The notes: generated by a model from the sequence alone, not told the origin. Shown: positions 34,774 through 48,829, numbered from the stretch's first letter. The stretch is DNA of 64,000 nt from Alnus glutinosa (GCF_958979055.1 NC_084889.1:4914761-4978760), one strand, 5' to 3'. Numbers and translations: made by a program.

Positions 34774-37700
34774 TCAAGATATATCAAACCGAACAACGAT
34801 ACAGGTAATGTTATCTGAACTTCCATGGCCATAAGCTTCTGTTATAAGTCTTCTTGATGCCTCTTCCGCATTTGGTATATCCTGCACCAAAGCCACAGCA
34901 TCCTGAAAGAAGAAGATACAACATGTAAGACGTTTAGGTGTTCGATCTTTTGAAATCTAAATTCAACTATAATTTACTGTGCGAATTTCGAGGAAAAATG
35001 AAGTTGAAAAAAATATTTGGATGATTTGACTTCCTGCGAATACTAATAAATACCAATAGAATTTGTTTTCCAAAAAAAAAAAAAATACCCAAAGAGAAGA
35101 CAAAACTACCTTAAGGCTAAAGTAAATAATGAAACATGTCAACCAGTAAAAGTAAAAAGGATCCCATCTCAATAACAGAAGAAACCTTTTACAGTGAATG
35201 GGCACCCGGAAGATCAAAACCATGCACTAAAAGAAACCCTAGTTTATCTATATTAAAAAAAAAAAAGAAAAGAAACCCAAGTAAAGAGATATCATATCAA
35301 TGGCCCCACCAATGGCTGTTGGGCTGAGGAAGTACAACAAATACAAAGCAAGTATATGTCCCTTGAAGCAAATCCACTTTCAAGATAACTTTTAACTTCG
35401 TGAGGGACATAACAGAGCCAAATCAGCTCCTGGGGAAAAGGAAACATCTCACGAGAACCACAAGTAAAAGGAGATAGTATCATCAAGATAAGGACTACTA
35501 ACTTTCCAGTTCCAAAGACATACACCGTACACGCACATGTAAAGCGATGTTTTTAACAGTTAATTCTTTGACTTCCAGAAATTCTGTCTGAAGATGAAAG
35601 TAAAGAAAGGAACACAGCTTTTTACAGTGATCTTGCCTATGTGTTGTTTTTTTTTTTTTTTTACTAAAGATTTACACCCTACTACCAAACACATGGATTC
35701 TACCTCTCCCTCGTCCTCTGCTTCCTACCCTTCCCCTCTCTCCTCCTTTCCCTGAAACATAGTGTACAGGTTCTTTTTGGAGAACTTAATCTTACAGCCA
35801 GCTTCAGCAGCTCAGAAACTTAAATGCATGATGCTAGAAGCCATCCTGATCATGTTTCTAAGCAGCCTTAACTGAACCTCCTACAGATAAAATGTAAACT
35901 ATAAGAGGGACTTCTTTCAAGTGCTGACAAGATCTAATTGATACATTAATATTGCTACTGATCACTTGTTTTCTTGCTTGAAGGCAATGCCTTTTGTGGC
36001 TGCTCCCACAACCACCAAAGAAAAATGATCATAAACATTATAATGAAGGATTAGTCATTTTCTAAGAATCTAAATGAATTTGCATGTGTAAATTAAAACA
36101 TCCACATAGTTTTTAGGAACAAAATATAAAAAGGAAACTGCAAACAATTTCATTAATTGATGGAAGTGTATTTAAAAACTTAACAAACACCCACCTTATT
36201 TGATATGACATTCCAAAGTCCGTCACTTGCAATAATTATAAAATCTACACCATCAATTTCTTCTTCCTAGGCATTGGAAAATGATAAAAAAAATGAGTAA
36301 CAAGTAGAGAAAGTAAAGAGAAGCTCTGTTACAAAATCTGAATATGTTCCAGCAAGGTAAAATGAAATATGTAATAGAAAATTATGTAACTCCAACTGTG
36401 CCAGTGCTTTCTATCCTATATTTTTCTCAAATCAAAGCCTGTCCCAAACCCGGAGAAAGGACGAGGCATGCTGTAGGTTAAGGACTAGCTTAATCTCTCA
36501 GTCACCTTTCTTGAATGGATGCTTATAAGATAACACCATCAGAATTTACAGAAGGTAATCCAAAACATTAGAGAATAAAAGACTTCGGAGAATGTTAAGA
36601 GAGATTAAGAAATAGAAACCACTATGGTTCTATTAGTTTTACCCTTTTCCTTTATTATTTACTTCATATGATTCCAAGAGCTCTCCCCTGCATATATGTT
36701 AACATCTCCAGCTCTAACAAAACTTCTATTATGGTTTCCCTTTTGAATGCCACATTTATATGCAAGTGGTCGGATTATAATTTTGGCATTCAAAGGGAAA
36801 GGAAAAGGGCAGAGGGGGAGGGGTGGGGCGGGCGGATTCCACCTGTATTTCAGGCTCAGCAACAACATATGGCTTTAGTAGTTTGTCTCCAAATGCACGA
36901 GAAACGGCAAGAACACCGCCAACCCGCCATGTTCCTGTGAGAGCAGAGTGACACGTGAGAAGTCTAAAAGAACTCTTACCTAATTACTGACTAGTATCAC
37001 TTGAGACAGTTTCAGTACTAAAGCTCTATAACCATATAACCATTATTACCTGCTTTTGTTATACTATACAAACAACATTTAGATGTTGGTTCGAGTTAAA
37101 CTAAGTTAAAGAGTTTACTTAGCTATGCGAAGTCCTAAACCATCTAGTCAGGCGAAGTAATTCTCCAGAGGCTACTGTATTCTTTAGGCAACAAGTATTA
37201 AGCGAATAAAAACTTCTCACAGCAGAAGTTTACACCCCAAGCAAACCCAAGCACAACAAATAAATTCATATAAGACAAAGAAGAAGCAACTTACCTGCCC
37301 AAATGATGAAACCTCCAGCCTCTTCAATCCGTTGCTTCTCATCAGATCTTTCAGGTTTGTGATCAATAGACAACGGTAAAGCTGCAGCAGGAGACAATAA
37401 TGATCATCCAATTGAAGAGCTAAGAAATAGAATTGTTGGTAAGATGCTTGTATTATTATACAAATCAAATAAAACCTATAGAAGTCACTCCATTAGTCCA
37501 GCTTATAGATGCCATTACAAAAGCAATTTTGTTATGCAAATTATTTACTAAAACGAAATATGAACCATAATTGGTGAGAAAAACTTGATTTCTTGAGATC
37601 TTCATTTCCGATTTCATCCTGAATTTACAGGCATGATTCTAATAATGTCCAAATCTTAACAATGAAGGCAGCAACCTGAACCAGCTCTACAGGCAACTAC

Positions 37701-40659
37701 TCTGGAATCACCAACATTTGCAACAAGCAGCCGGTCCCCTAACAGCAAAGCAGTTGATGCAGTTGAACCAGCATCCTTTTGCTGGCCTTTTTCTTCATTG
37801 AGGTAATCTGCATCTGTCTGTCTAAATACTTCAACTACAATATAAAAAAGAAAAGAAAAAACTAATAATTAAAATTGTTTCTAGCTCATAATCCAAATAA
37901 ATAACTTAAATCGCATCCCATAAAAATAATAACACCTAAAGTTCACCAACTTCATACCAATAGCTGTCTTTGTGTCTTTGATGAAATCAGGGTGGCTGCT
38001 TAAATTCTTGAAAAGGTTGTTTTTTAGGTATTCAGCAGTTCTTGAACCCCCATGGCCTGAATTGGACCACAACATGCATGTAAACACAAAACAGAGAAGT
38101 GGATAAACACAAGGCATCTAGAATGTTCCCAAGTCATAAAGAAAAATATTCAACTTAAGAAGGTAACAAGTCTAGTAGAAAGAACAAGGTATAACCAGCT
38201 GTGAATGTTTCTGCTGATAAAAGACACTCAACAAACAAACCATCCCAGAGATAGGTAATGAAAACCTAGGCCGTACCATCAAAAACACCAAAAAAAGCAA
38301 CCATCTGACCATCAACTTCTGAAATCCTTGTCTCATAGAAATCCTCCATGGAAGCTCTTTTACCCTTGAAAGTAGAATAACCATAGTTGAAACTCCCATT
38401 TCGACTTCCAGTAAGCAAGCTAACCAAAAAAATAGAACATTAGGTCAGAAATGTAACTTCAACCACTCTAAGACAAATGTGGGTCTAAATAAACTGCAAG
38501 ACAGTCTTCCTTTTGTGAAAAATGTCAAGACAAGATTTCAATCAAGCGTATTTTACCAAAGTCATGGCATTCTTCATAAACACATATAAGGGTTGAAGTC
38601 CCAAAAAACAACAACAGGACCAAAATCAAACCGATGTAGTCCAATGGGATTAATGTTTAGCTCATAATTTATCAGATCCAGTACATAATAATGCAACTCA
38701 CCCATTTGGTTTATAAACATCTGTGCCTTGCTAAATAATCAATTAGTGTGATCTGAAATGCAACAAATGAATGGTTTGTAACAGCCCCTAGGCCATGGCA
38801 TAAGGGAGGCATGCCATGGGACACGAGAAGCGGTTTGAAAAGATGGCAGTAATGAGTTGCTCCCTAGGTGCTAGATGCAAATGCTGAATATTGGATGGCT
38901 CAAGCATTGTACTAGCTGCTACAGTACATCACATGTTGTTGGTGCAGCATGCTGCCCTTCTTGATGCAAGGGCATGGCTGAGGGAAGGGCAAGGCCAAGA
39001 CATTGATGAGCCAAGGCGTGCAAGCTGGCTTGTGTATGGCATGGCACAGTGCTGAGATTGTACATGGCCAACGATGGTGCTAACTTGGATCTCATGCACA
39101 AGCTAAGCCCAACATAGAAGTCAGTAGGCCTAGAAGGCTTGGTTGATTCCAAACCATTCATCATCTTGTTGGCTAAACAACTAAATCAAGAGTGAGTAAA
39201 TTGGTAGATAAAGCTTTATCTACCAAATAGTCCATACAAAATATAGTGTCAAATCCTGACATTTGGAATTCAAGGGTTTCCATATGGATTGACCTTATGA
39301 CCTATGCCCTTACCCTCAAGTGGTGAAGGCCTTGGACTTTGGTCGCATAACCATCAAGTCTAAGGTTCGAATCCCCTTGGGTACAAACAACTCATTGGGA
39401 CCATACTGAAAGCCAGATTTAACCGATCTGTGTGGTAGGGGTGCGTTACACAGGTCCGGGGTTTTATTCTTTTGGGGTGGGTACACGAAGCGGCTCTACC
39501 TTGGGGGTTCCTGTCATAAAAATAATAATAATTATGTTTTAGCTCAAATCACATCTTCTTTCCTCAAAACAATGGATAGAGGGTGAGGTCATACAATCAA
39601 TCATGTCTAGGTGTGTGAGTTACATTTATCTCTCACCCACCCAACAAAAAAAAAAAAACCTACTTTAGTCACAAGCCCTCTTTTCTAAAAACCAATTGGA
39701 ACAAAAGAAAGTTATCAATGAAATAGAACAATCACATTACATACATATAAGCACTTCCTCATTTTCTCTGCAGTTTATTTGACTTGAAAATTTCAATAAT
39801 CTTTATGCAATATAAAGTGAATAAAGACTGTTCCTGCCGCTAAAAATTCAGGTCTTCCTGTCTGGAAGTGATCTTGGTACCAGTCCATAATAATCAAAGT
39901 CTAATCTTGTAAAAATATCGCATTAGATTTCAAAGCATGCAACACTCCATAGCACAAAATAGACTTTGAATTCCAAAACGAATATAAGTCAAGTCAACCT
40001 CCATGCAACGACCCCGTCATTTAGGAATATAAGCAACGCCCCTCAAACCCAAGCCCACACACATCTTGCAACCGCTTTATAATGTTATTTAGCATCAACG
40101 AAAATAGTTTGGTACGTGCCCCGAAATTCACCAAACCCATACCCAAAAACTCCAACACAAACCCCCTCTCCCCATGGAAGCGGAACCTAAAGGTAAAAAC
40201 AATAAAACATCCCACAAAAGGAACAGAGAATATCACGAGAACTTACCAAAGAAAAGGATTAAAAAGGCATAATAGTTGGGAGTTGAATCAAGTGAAGTCG
40301 CATATCCAGACCACATTTCAAGAAGAATCAATCAAACAGAAATGGGAACCCTCAAAATACAGCATCAAACCAAAGAAATAACATAAATCACAAGTGGGTC
40401 ACGGAAGGGATCCCAAAAGACAAAACTTTGAAACACGTGAGAGAGAGAGGAACCTGATGCCGCCACCGCTGAAGATGGCATCGGGATCCCTGGAGGACAT
40501 TATGATGGGTACTTCTGGAGGTGGTGGTGGTGGAGCCTCCTCCTCTGCCTCCGGATCGGCATCGGACGTTGAGTCCGTCAGATTTGTGGGATTGCGGGGA
40601 TCCGAGGTGGAGGTGGTGGTGGTGGTGGTGGTGCCACAATCTCCTACAGCCGTGTTCAT
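34774..40659 (-). CDS. PP2C-type protein phosphatase (WIN2/PP2C59-like), 8 exons, 328 aa
   Basis: A Mg/Mn-dependent Ser/Thr phosphatase; the nearest relatives I know are Arabidopsis WIN2 (At4g31750) and similar small PP2Cs, WIN2 being linked to responses to bacterial effectors. Exons: 40454-40659, 38277-38419, 37958-38056, 37676-37834, 37295-37381, 36843-36934, 36195-36266, 34774-34902; 987 nt in frame. Residues 1-60 are a low-complexity Thr/acidic/Pro leader. The catalytic core starts at SGGGIS and carries ASMEDF (91-96), FDGHGG (Asp116), [35 protein letters not shown] (Asp277) and GSSDNIT (Asp316), the metal-binding acidic residues expected. It lacks the ABI1-clade N-terminus and has no signal peptide or TM. 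An internal Met (MSSRDPD) is an alternative start. Intron 1 is ~2 kb and contains a SINE. Confidence 0.93.
39305..39534 (+). mobile_element. tRNA-derived SINE in PP2C intron 1
   Basis: Pol III-type promoter: an A-box-like TACCCTCAAGTGGTGAAGGC (39311-39330) and a B box GGTTCGAATCC (39364-39374), about 45 bp apart. A ~150-bp body follows, ending in AATAATAATAATTA simple sequence rather than poly-A. It lies antisense to the host gene. No target duplication was fixed, so the outer ends are approximate. Confidence 0.65.
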
Positions 40660-41917
40660 GTTGTGCCGCTCTTTTTTCTTTTCTTTTCTTTTTCTGTTCT
40701 TTTTATTATTATTTTATTTTTTAACCTCTGTTATGTAGACAAGTTGGAGTAGCACTACTTAAATCTAATATATATATATATGTGATAATCTCTAATGTTA
40801 TCACTATCAGTATGATGAATTGAATGGATAAATTGGATATTGTTGGACCCCAATCATGTACCGTACACGACTCCTCTGTGGGTCCCTCTCTACTTACTCT
40901 TGGTTAGTTGTTGTGGCCGTGGGGCTCCACTTTGAGGCTTTCAAGAGTGGCTACAGATCCTGGCCCAGACAAGACCATACTTACACGACAAGCTATTGTG
41001 TTCGGGGCCATCTTGGCGCGTTCGTTTCTGTTGGGGCCTGTTTATTTGTTGTTTCTTTCTTTCTTTCTTTTTTAAGTGGTTGACATCTGAGTCATATTGT
41101 TAGTGCAAAGGATGTACAGTTACTTCAAGACTGTCTTTTAGGAAGGAGTTCTACAAGAAAGAACTAGAAATGATCAGCAGATCTTACCGTTGGGATCTGA
41201 CGAGGCCACTCCAATGCCCAAGTTATTAAGGATACAAGGAAAGAATATTTTGGCAGAATTTCGTTTAGCGTTGGATCACATAGTTGGGACTCCTTATATA
41301 AATTGACGCCCTTCAAGATTTTGAGGGACTCCTACCAAAAACCTGTTTTTTAATGTGAAAATTCTGTAGGCGTTCGGTTAGTTGAGGTGGCAGAAATAGC
41401 ATCCCTTTGATGAGGGTGCACTCAAATCTTTCCAGTTAGTTAGGCTCATGGGCAGCCAGACTATCGAGTCGTTTGGCCTTCAGACTTCTAGGGTCGGCGA
41501 TCCTTTGTATTGGCTGGATTTTTTAAGATCCGTTGGTATCTAAACCCTTCAATAACCTCTCAATTTTCTTAGATGATTAGTTTGTAATTCAGTCCACATA
41601 AAATTGAGGTGGGTGTTTTAGACTTGTTAGTATGCTTTTCCTGAGCCCATCAGTATCAAGCCCTACTATTATGATTGATGAATATAAGTTGCAATTAATG
41701 TAAATGAGTTTGCTTAAAGAAAGAAAAACTTTCTCATTGGAGCAAATCTCACATCAATTAGATGTGATTGATGAAATACGCTTATGAACTTCATGCCTTC
41801 TCTTATAATCAATAATTGTTTGGAAATTGAAATTTGTAAATTCTCTGTATTTTTCTCAAAAATATATATTTTTTAAAAATAAAAAATAAAAAAACTTTAA
41901 AAAATCCTTACAAATAA
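40660..41917. other. PP2C upstream region and intergenic DNA
   Basis: CT-rich leader-like sequence just upstream of the PP2C start, then a TA run at 40770-40781. 41100-41640 resembles an old dispersed repeat (GATCTGACGAGGCCACTCCA, GGGACTCCTTATATAAATTG), with no ends defined and no coding signal. Confidence 0.4.
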
Positions 41918-42100
41918 TTTTTTTTTTTTTTTAATATGAATAAAAGCTTTCGTTGAACAACAAACACTACAACACTTCAGTAAAAACGGGAACACAATCC
42001 CAAACAGATTACAACTAACAAAGGCTAAATGAAGCCTACACAACCACCACCAACCCCCTGCTGCCTCACCACAAATCCGTACAGGTATTTTCCGTTAAAA
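41918..42100 (-). mobile_element. Probable non-LTR retrotransposon 3' end
   Basis: On the minus strand the sequence runs GTTGTTCAACGAAAGCTTTT, ATTCATATTAA and then poly-A (plus-strand T tract 41918-41932). A terminal poly-A next to unrelated DNA is what a 5'-truncated LINE leaves. No ORF or target duplication was identified. Confidence 0.35.
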
Positions 42101-42518
42101 TAATCAGTCTTGCGAATTAATCCCTATATATGCTAAAACAAGCAGATAAAACCTACTAATTTTGGGATTGGGCTTGGTCATTATCCTCTCTGTTAGAACA
42201 AATGAAAACCAAATTCGCTTCATGACAGAGGCATGGCAGCCCTAAAAAGGGCGGGCGAAGAGAGAACGAAATGGGGTCGATTTGAGAAATACCACTAACA
42301 TGATTCTAGGAGCCATGATGTGCAGATAGAATAAATTCTGCAATCGTTCTTTACATGGGAGATTGGGTGCAAACGTAACACATGATCTGTAAAGTTACAT
42401 CAAACGTTACTCTCTGAACTTTATAGTTTCACATCAGATTGAATTACTTGTGAACGTTTTGATCAAACTGGGGAAAAGGAAAATGAAATGCTTGTTGGCG
42501 AGAGACACCAGAGAGCAA

Positions 42519-45500
42519 TCACCAAGAGCAACAACCACTAGTGGACGCATCAGATTGTGGAGGCTTTTCTTTGAAGATGTTCTTTTTCACCCCGGCTGAG
42601 CTCTCAGCCAAGAGACTAGGTGTATCCAATATCTGCTGATCAACATGGTACCTTCATATCGTTAAAACAATTCATGGATATTCTACAATTTAACAAAACA
42701 TTTGTGCAGTAAAACAAAACCAGTCATATATATTCTTTGCAATATAATTAATTACCTCTTCCACCACATGAGATCTGGTAAACGGCAAGGATTTATGCCT
42801 TCAAATCTTAATAGAAGAAAATGGAACTGTCCAATGACACACTATGTAATTCTAAACATAATACACGCAATTTATTGTACTCAACATGTCACTCTTTCTT
42901 AGTAAATAAACATCAGAACAAAAAGTCCAAATTACCATATAATGCCAGTTGATGGCTTCATAGTTCACCTGAACACTAAAAGTTAAAAGGCTTCTGGCAT
43001 TACTTGAAAAGAACTAATGTGTTGTAGCGGTCCAAACTGTTACACGTGCCAATTCTATGACACCTGTGCAAATCACTGCCATTATCTGTTGATGTGCCTA
43101 GCTACATCTTGCACAAATGTCTTACAAACACAGACTATTCTGCTTACACCTCATGACCAAAAAACAGGTACCTAATGCGCCATAACATTTTTGTTTTTTT
43201 GTTTTGCTTTCATTATCATTCTTTATATGCTTCCTTAAGTTCATCTTATTACTGATCTAATTATGACTATATACTACATGTTGCATTTTTGTAATTTGTG
43301 GTGTCCTTGTACTACAACTTCTAGAGGCCAATGCATAGGAGGCTTTGCACCAGCGTCAAGCACTAAGTTTAACCTAACAAATCAGAGAATGATATCTATC
43401 CCAAGAGTTATATAAGCTGAACAGACACCACATCACACATGGGAATGAGCACGGATTCAAGTTGATAACACTGCTAAGAGAAGCAGCTTTTCTATAGAAC
43501 AGAGTTTGGATTATTTAAGAAAATATAAAATGTACCATGAAATATCAAGCATGATTTCCAAGTTCCCTAAAAGTAAGGGACTGAGTTTGACACCTGGATC
43601 CAAACCCATACCTGAACTGGTGCCCAACTTAGGACAAACATATAGAAGTAAATTATCACTGTAGAGAAAAAATATATATATATTTCAGTATTTTGCGTAC
43701 CTTTAATACGAGCTCCTCAAAGCATTGCTCCACATTGACTCTAGTTTTTGCACTACATTCTAAAAAAAGGCATCCGTATTCTCTAGCAAAGTCAATACCC
43801 TCTTTTTTGCTGACAACCCTTTCACTTTCCTGAAAAGAAAGATATCTTCAATATGTATAACCTCAAATTTAAGTAGTAGAAAGAACACGATATCCCAAGA
43901 ACCATACAACTATAACCTCATAAGACAAGGCAAAGTTTAAAAAACGTAGTCCAATCCCAGTAACTACTAGCATGCTACTAACCTCCCTGCGCACCCTATG
44001 ACTGCTACTCAGCATTGGTCTCGCTATTGTAGGGTCTTGGCATGGGAGATCTTACTACAATCCTAACCTTCGGACATTTTTTATTAAAAATAGGACGCTC
44101 TAAAGAAGCTAAAATAATCATAAATGTAAGTTCATTAAAGGCATACCTTATCGACTTTGTTGCCAACAAGCATCTTGATGCAATCTTGATTTGTTGAGTA
44201 CAAGTCAATTTCTTTAGCCCATATATCAGACAGATTTGTAAAAGTGTCACGCCTTGTTACATCATATACTGCACCATTTCCCAAAGGCAATTACTTAGGT
44301 ATACAAAATAATTTACTCAAATTAAGCAATTGCAATTCCCAAAACTAGAGTCGCTCAGAAACGGGTGAGATAAATCATTTTTTTGGCTTTAGTAATAGCT
44401 GAAAACCAATGAAGGAGAACACTCAATCATGACAGGTTTGAGTTTTTTTTTTTTTTTTGATAAGTAGGTTGAGATCTATAAGTAAACATTTTTGGAGATT
44501 CATTGAGTCTCAAATGACAACATAGATATGAATTTCGTATTAGCTGAGCAAAGACAGGAAAAGATGATGAGAGACATGAAGGAGGTGAATCAACATACCC
44601 ATTATTATCCCTTGAGCTCCTCTGTAATATGAGCTAGTTAGTGTTCTAAATCTTTCTTGTCCAGCTTCATGATGAGAAAGTAGGAAATTATGTCAGAAAC
44701 AACACGTAAAATTTGAAATCTAACTTCTCCTTTTATAACATCATGCAAACTTGGAAACAAAGCATAGCAAAAAATGATAACAAAATCCTGTCCTTACCAA
44801 GTAAGCGTGTATTAGGGGCTTTTTTTTTCTTTTTGACAAATAATGTGTAATAGGTAATAAGCTACATTAACAATTGTAAGATACATTGAAGAGACGCCAC
44901 AACCAAAGAATTGGGATTCACAACATACTTATATACCAAATGCATAAGCTTCCAATGGCGAAAATTTTGTATTCTTTCAGTTGAACTTCTCATATTTGTA
45001 GAAACCACAAAATTCTCGATGTAATTTAAACCGTAGAGAATTTAGTGTTTACTTTTCCGTAGGAGTATAGGACACAGTACTGCAGAAGCACAAGTCAATC
45101 ATAATCTAACACTCTCACCCAAATTCGTACATCATTCAAATGACTGGGATCATTGAATCAGATCACCAAATTCAATTTCATTATGCACCGATAATTTAAA
45201 GGTACCTCGGAATCTAACAAAACCGGGATTTTCATGGTTAAATGCTCTTTTATTTTTTAACCAATGATGGTAACTTAAGAACACGCAAATGGAACTGATT
45301 CATGTTATTTATTATACCCATAATTCAATGTTGGTTCTTCCAACATATTGGCGCATATCCAAAAACAGAGATTTTTTTTTTCCAACATTAACATTAAACG
45401 ATTGAACGTATGCAAATGAACACACAGATTTCCTTTTGTTTTCATTTCTTCATGATTTTCCTACCTGTGTCCCAAATTGCAAGCTTCAACTTCTTCCCCC

Positions 45501-45736
45501 CGACTGTAACATGTTTCACCTTAAAATCCACACCTGCAAAGAATTTACAAGAAATTAACACAAAACACCAATCCTAATTATACTGGGAAGAGGAGGGGAA
45601 TGCTAAGCTCACCGATGGTAGGAGAGAGATCCTCAAAGGTATTGGAAGTGAAGCTCAAGATGAGCGTGCTCTTCCCCACCCCAGAATCCCCGATCAGCAA
45701 CAACTTGAACAGGTAATCGAACTCCGCCGTATCCAT
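42519..45736 (-). CDS. RABC1: Rab18-type small GTPase RABC1, 6 exons, 207 aa
   Basis: A prenylated membrane-trafficking GTPase of the plant RABC (Rab18) subfamily; roles proposed for relatives include lipid-droplet and endomembrane dynamics. Exons: 45613-45736, 45465-45533, 44599-44664, 44147-44268, 43701-43829, 42519-42632; 624 nt in frame. All G motifs are present: P-loop GDSGVGKS (16-23), effector Thr40 in LSPTIG, WDTAGQE (62-68), GNKVDK (122-127) and ECSAKT (151-156). The switch II side, [15 protein letters not shown], and [14 protein letters not shown] are hallmarks of RABC1 rather than RABC2. The C-terminus SGCCSW gives the double cysteine for geranylgeranylation. The start is the only in-frame ATG before the P-loop. 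Confidence 0.95.
44446..44475. repeat. Poly-T tract with GATAAGTA in RABC1 intron 3
   Basis: A run of about 17 T followed by GATAAGTAG; on the minus strand TACTTATC plus poly-A. It may be the 3' end of a short retroposon, but no body was delimited. Confidence 0.35.
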
Positions 45737-46942
45737 TCTATATAATCCTAAGATTTCTGATAGAGGAGGGTCTCTGTCTATCTATTTATTTATTCTTCTT
45801 CTTCGGGAGCTTTCGGGAAAAGTTAAAAGAGTTGCGTTTGCGCTTCGCAGAGAAGCAAAGAAACCTCTAAAGTCTTCCTTCGCTCTGACATGGCCACCGA
45901 TATTTTCTTTATCAAGTTTTGATCCGGTGCTGCGCGTGTCCCATTGTTGAGTTGCTACACAATTTTCAGCCGTTCGATCAGTGCCACTTGTGGTAATGAA
46001 TATTACTCGATTGTCGGGTAAGGATGCACAAATTGCGTGCTCAAGGCCTCAGGGCGGAACTAAAATTTTTGGTGCAGGAATGAATAAATATATAAGAATA
46101 TAAGTATATATAGTTTTTTTATTATTATTTGTGTGTTTGTACGTGTTTATATAAAATAAAATAAAAAAGTCTTAAATTTAATTTTTATATTAAATTATAC
46201 AAAAATTGCATACCTATAAAATCATCTTAAAAGAAACCAAAAGATAGAATGTGAGGCTCAATTAGAGAGATAGAATCAGGATTTTTTTTTTTTTCTTTGT
46301 TTTTGCGCAGAAGGTCCAAATAAATATATAGTCCTTTAATGTGTATGCATGCACGTTTAAAATAAAAGTAGATAAGTTTTAAACTAATTTCATATTAAGT
46401 TATAAGTCATAACTATATAGTGTATAAATTTATTTAAAAAAAAAATTAAAAAATTCTCTTTGGAGTAGGAAAGTTTTCTAATTTGTTATAAGTACGTAAA
46501 AAATTAAAAAAAAATTAAAAAAAAAAAAAAAAAAAAGAATTTAACATCTCCTTCGATTTATACTTTACGAGTTATATCTTTGCAGTTTTTTTGTCGATAT
46601 AAAATATTAATATGCCAAAAACTCATTTTTCATTTTAGTACGTAATCTATAATCTAGATTTTAACAAATTTCATAATTACTCGCCGGTTCTTAAATTTCC
46701 TTGTGACAAGATCCTCCTGAGCAGATCATGAAATGAATGAAAATCCTCCTGTATAAAAATAAATGATGAGCATTGTCTTTTCAAAAATAAAAAATAAATA
46801 AAAAAACCTTAAACTCAATTTCAACTCGGCAGGTTAGAATGAATCATGGATTTGGGTTCAGCCCCAATCTCAATTCCAATATTAATTTTTACCTATGTGG
46901 TTGTAAGTTTGTAACTTGGGATGTGTGACAGCTAGAGCGGCC
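45737..46942. other. RABC1 upstream region and AT-rich intergenic DNA
   Basis: The first ~100 bp contain AAGAAGAAG/CTTCTTCTTC tracts compatible with a CT-rich 5' UTR on the coding strand. The rest is AT-rich with poly-A/T runs. No gene seen. Confidence 0.4.
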
Positions 46943-47329
46943 AGCGTTTATGCGCACGTCCATTGTCCAAATGATGTTTTTTCTTTTTTCTTTTTTTTTT
47001 TCTTTTTTTTAGTGTTAAAAAAAATACAAAGAAAAGGGAAAGGGAAAAGGAATTAAGAACATTTTTTTAGAAGAAAAAAAAAAAAAAAAAAAGAGTACGG
47101 CAACTTACAAAGAGCCCAATAGTACAATGCAATAAAATTCTAAAATATACTCATGCGCCGATCCATTGGATTTCTGCCCACCGACCAAAATAGAGGCGCC
47201 TAACAAGCGCGGTTTAAGGGCAATCCAAAGATGATTTTACTTGAAACAACACTTGTTGTAACAATAAACGTACTTAAAAATCACAACGGAGAGATGAGTA
47301 TCGGTAGTAATTGGATTAGAGACATCTAA
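46943..47329. repeat. Direct repeat bracketing the retrotransposon nest, copy 1
   Basis: About 385 bp, sharing with 56040-56410 the landmarks CATTGTCCAAATGAT, GTGTTAAAAAAAATACAAAG, AGAGTACGGCAACTTA, GATCCATTGGAT, GCCCACCGACCAAAATAGAG, AATCCAAAGATGATTTT and GGTAGTAATTGGATTAGAG. Both copies have the same orientation and end at CATCTAA. It matches no element class I recognise. Confidence 0.85.
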
Positions 47330-47618
47330 GAGAAACACTATATATCATGATGTTCGACAAATGAGCATTGCTGGCTCATCCGCCAGATAAGTTAGGCGGT
47401 TGCCTAAGGCCTCAAAATGAAATAAGGATCCGAAAACAAGTTTGTTTGAAAAAAAAAAAAAGAAGAAGAGGGAATAGAAGAAACCAACCATTTCAGCTTT
47501 CTGGTCATCCGTACTGACAAGGGGAAAAAAAGGAGGGGAGGGGAGGGGGAAGGGGTTTAATAAACAGGGCCGATCGTCTAAATCTGCGACTAGATTTGGA
47601 GTTTTCTATAGCCAAAAG
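47330..47618. other. Spacer between the direct repeat and the gypsy LTR
   Basis: Includes GAGGGGAGGGGAGG purine-rich sequence at about 47533-47551. No feature supported. Confidence 0.4.
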
Positions 47619-48825
47619 TGTAATAACCCCAACCCCCTTTCAAGGGTAGAATAGTCTTTACCACCTATGAGAATGGATAACTAGACGGGATTAATAAACA
47701 CCTGATTTTACATATGAATTTTTATTTCTTGATATTAATTCATATTTCTCGATATTAAATAACCACTCTTATATTTTATTAAAACACCTATTTTAAATTT
47801 AATAAATTTATATCAATTTAAGTTCCACTTTTATATTTTATATTTATATTAAAATATGAGGATCAGATTTTATATTAAAAATATTAGATATCTGATTTAT
47901 TATTATTAAAATACCTATTTTAGTATATAAAATCCTAGCAGTCAAAGAATGAAACCCTACACCTTATAAATACGTCCTTTAGCCGTCATTTGCTCATCTC
48001 ATCTCAAAAAATTTTCATGAAAACCATCTCCCTATTCCTCTCTCGCAAGACGATCCGGCCACAATCTCTTTGTTTCTAGCCAAGAATCACAGCAGGTATA
48101 TTTTCTTTCCCTTCTACCGACGTCCCCTATCTGTAACTCTCCTATTACTTTTTTTGTTTGTTGATCTCCATATTTCCATATGATTAGACTTTAAAGTTTC
48201 TTGTCTTTCCTCTTATTGTTTCTTTTAACATCAAGTACTCACCAACCTCACGACCAAGTACTTCTTGGATTCTTTTTGTTTGGTCTTTTCCTTCTTCCCA
48301 CCTACTATTTACATTAGGCTTGTTATTTATTAGTTTCTTTTTCTCTTCTAGCAGTGAAACGTAGGAGGTATAGCCTTCAAATTTTTAATCTTCTTTTCTT
48401 TTGGTTCTAGTCGGACAGCACATGCTTGATTTTGTCTTCTTGTGTATATCCCCCACTTTTGCTCTTTCTTCTAAACAGCAACGTCCCCTTATTTTGTTTT
48501 GTTTTCAGATTATGAGTAGAAAGACCTAGGCAGTCGGAATGGGATCTTGTCTAGCATTAGGACATTGCATCTCAGTTACCTTAATAAGTGCACTTGCACA
48601 ATAAATTTAGTTTTTCTTTAGAATTTCAATTATTGAATCAAACATAATTGTTCATTTCGAAATAACTGTTTCCGCATTTATTAAAGCTCTGAGTTTTAAA
48701 ATCTTTATTATTTTTGTTATTAAATTCAGCATATTAGCTAGGTTATCTGGCAGACCTTACGAATCTTTGTAGTTTGGTGTATAAAAATAGACGAACCTAA
48801 CCCTTAGCGGTTTGGGGGCGTTACA
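47619..48825 (+). mobile_element. 5' LTR of the plus-strand Ty3-gypsy element (1.2 kb)
   Basis: It begins TGTAATAACCCCAACCCCC and ends GGGGGCGTTACA, so the termini are TGT...ACA. A TATAAATA box at 47965-47972 probably sits in the U3 promoter. The primer-binding site follows within a few bases. No second copy of this LTR is seen in the window, so the age cannot be estimated. Confidence 0.75.
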
Positions 48826-48829
48826 GTTT

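Noticed and set aside
40388..40738. Overlapping plus- and minus-strand frames rich in His, Val or Trp at the PP2C start
   Set aside because: They are other-frame readings of PP2C exon 1 low-complexity codons.
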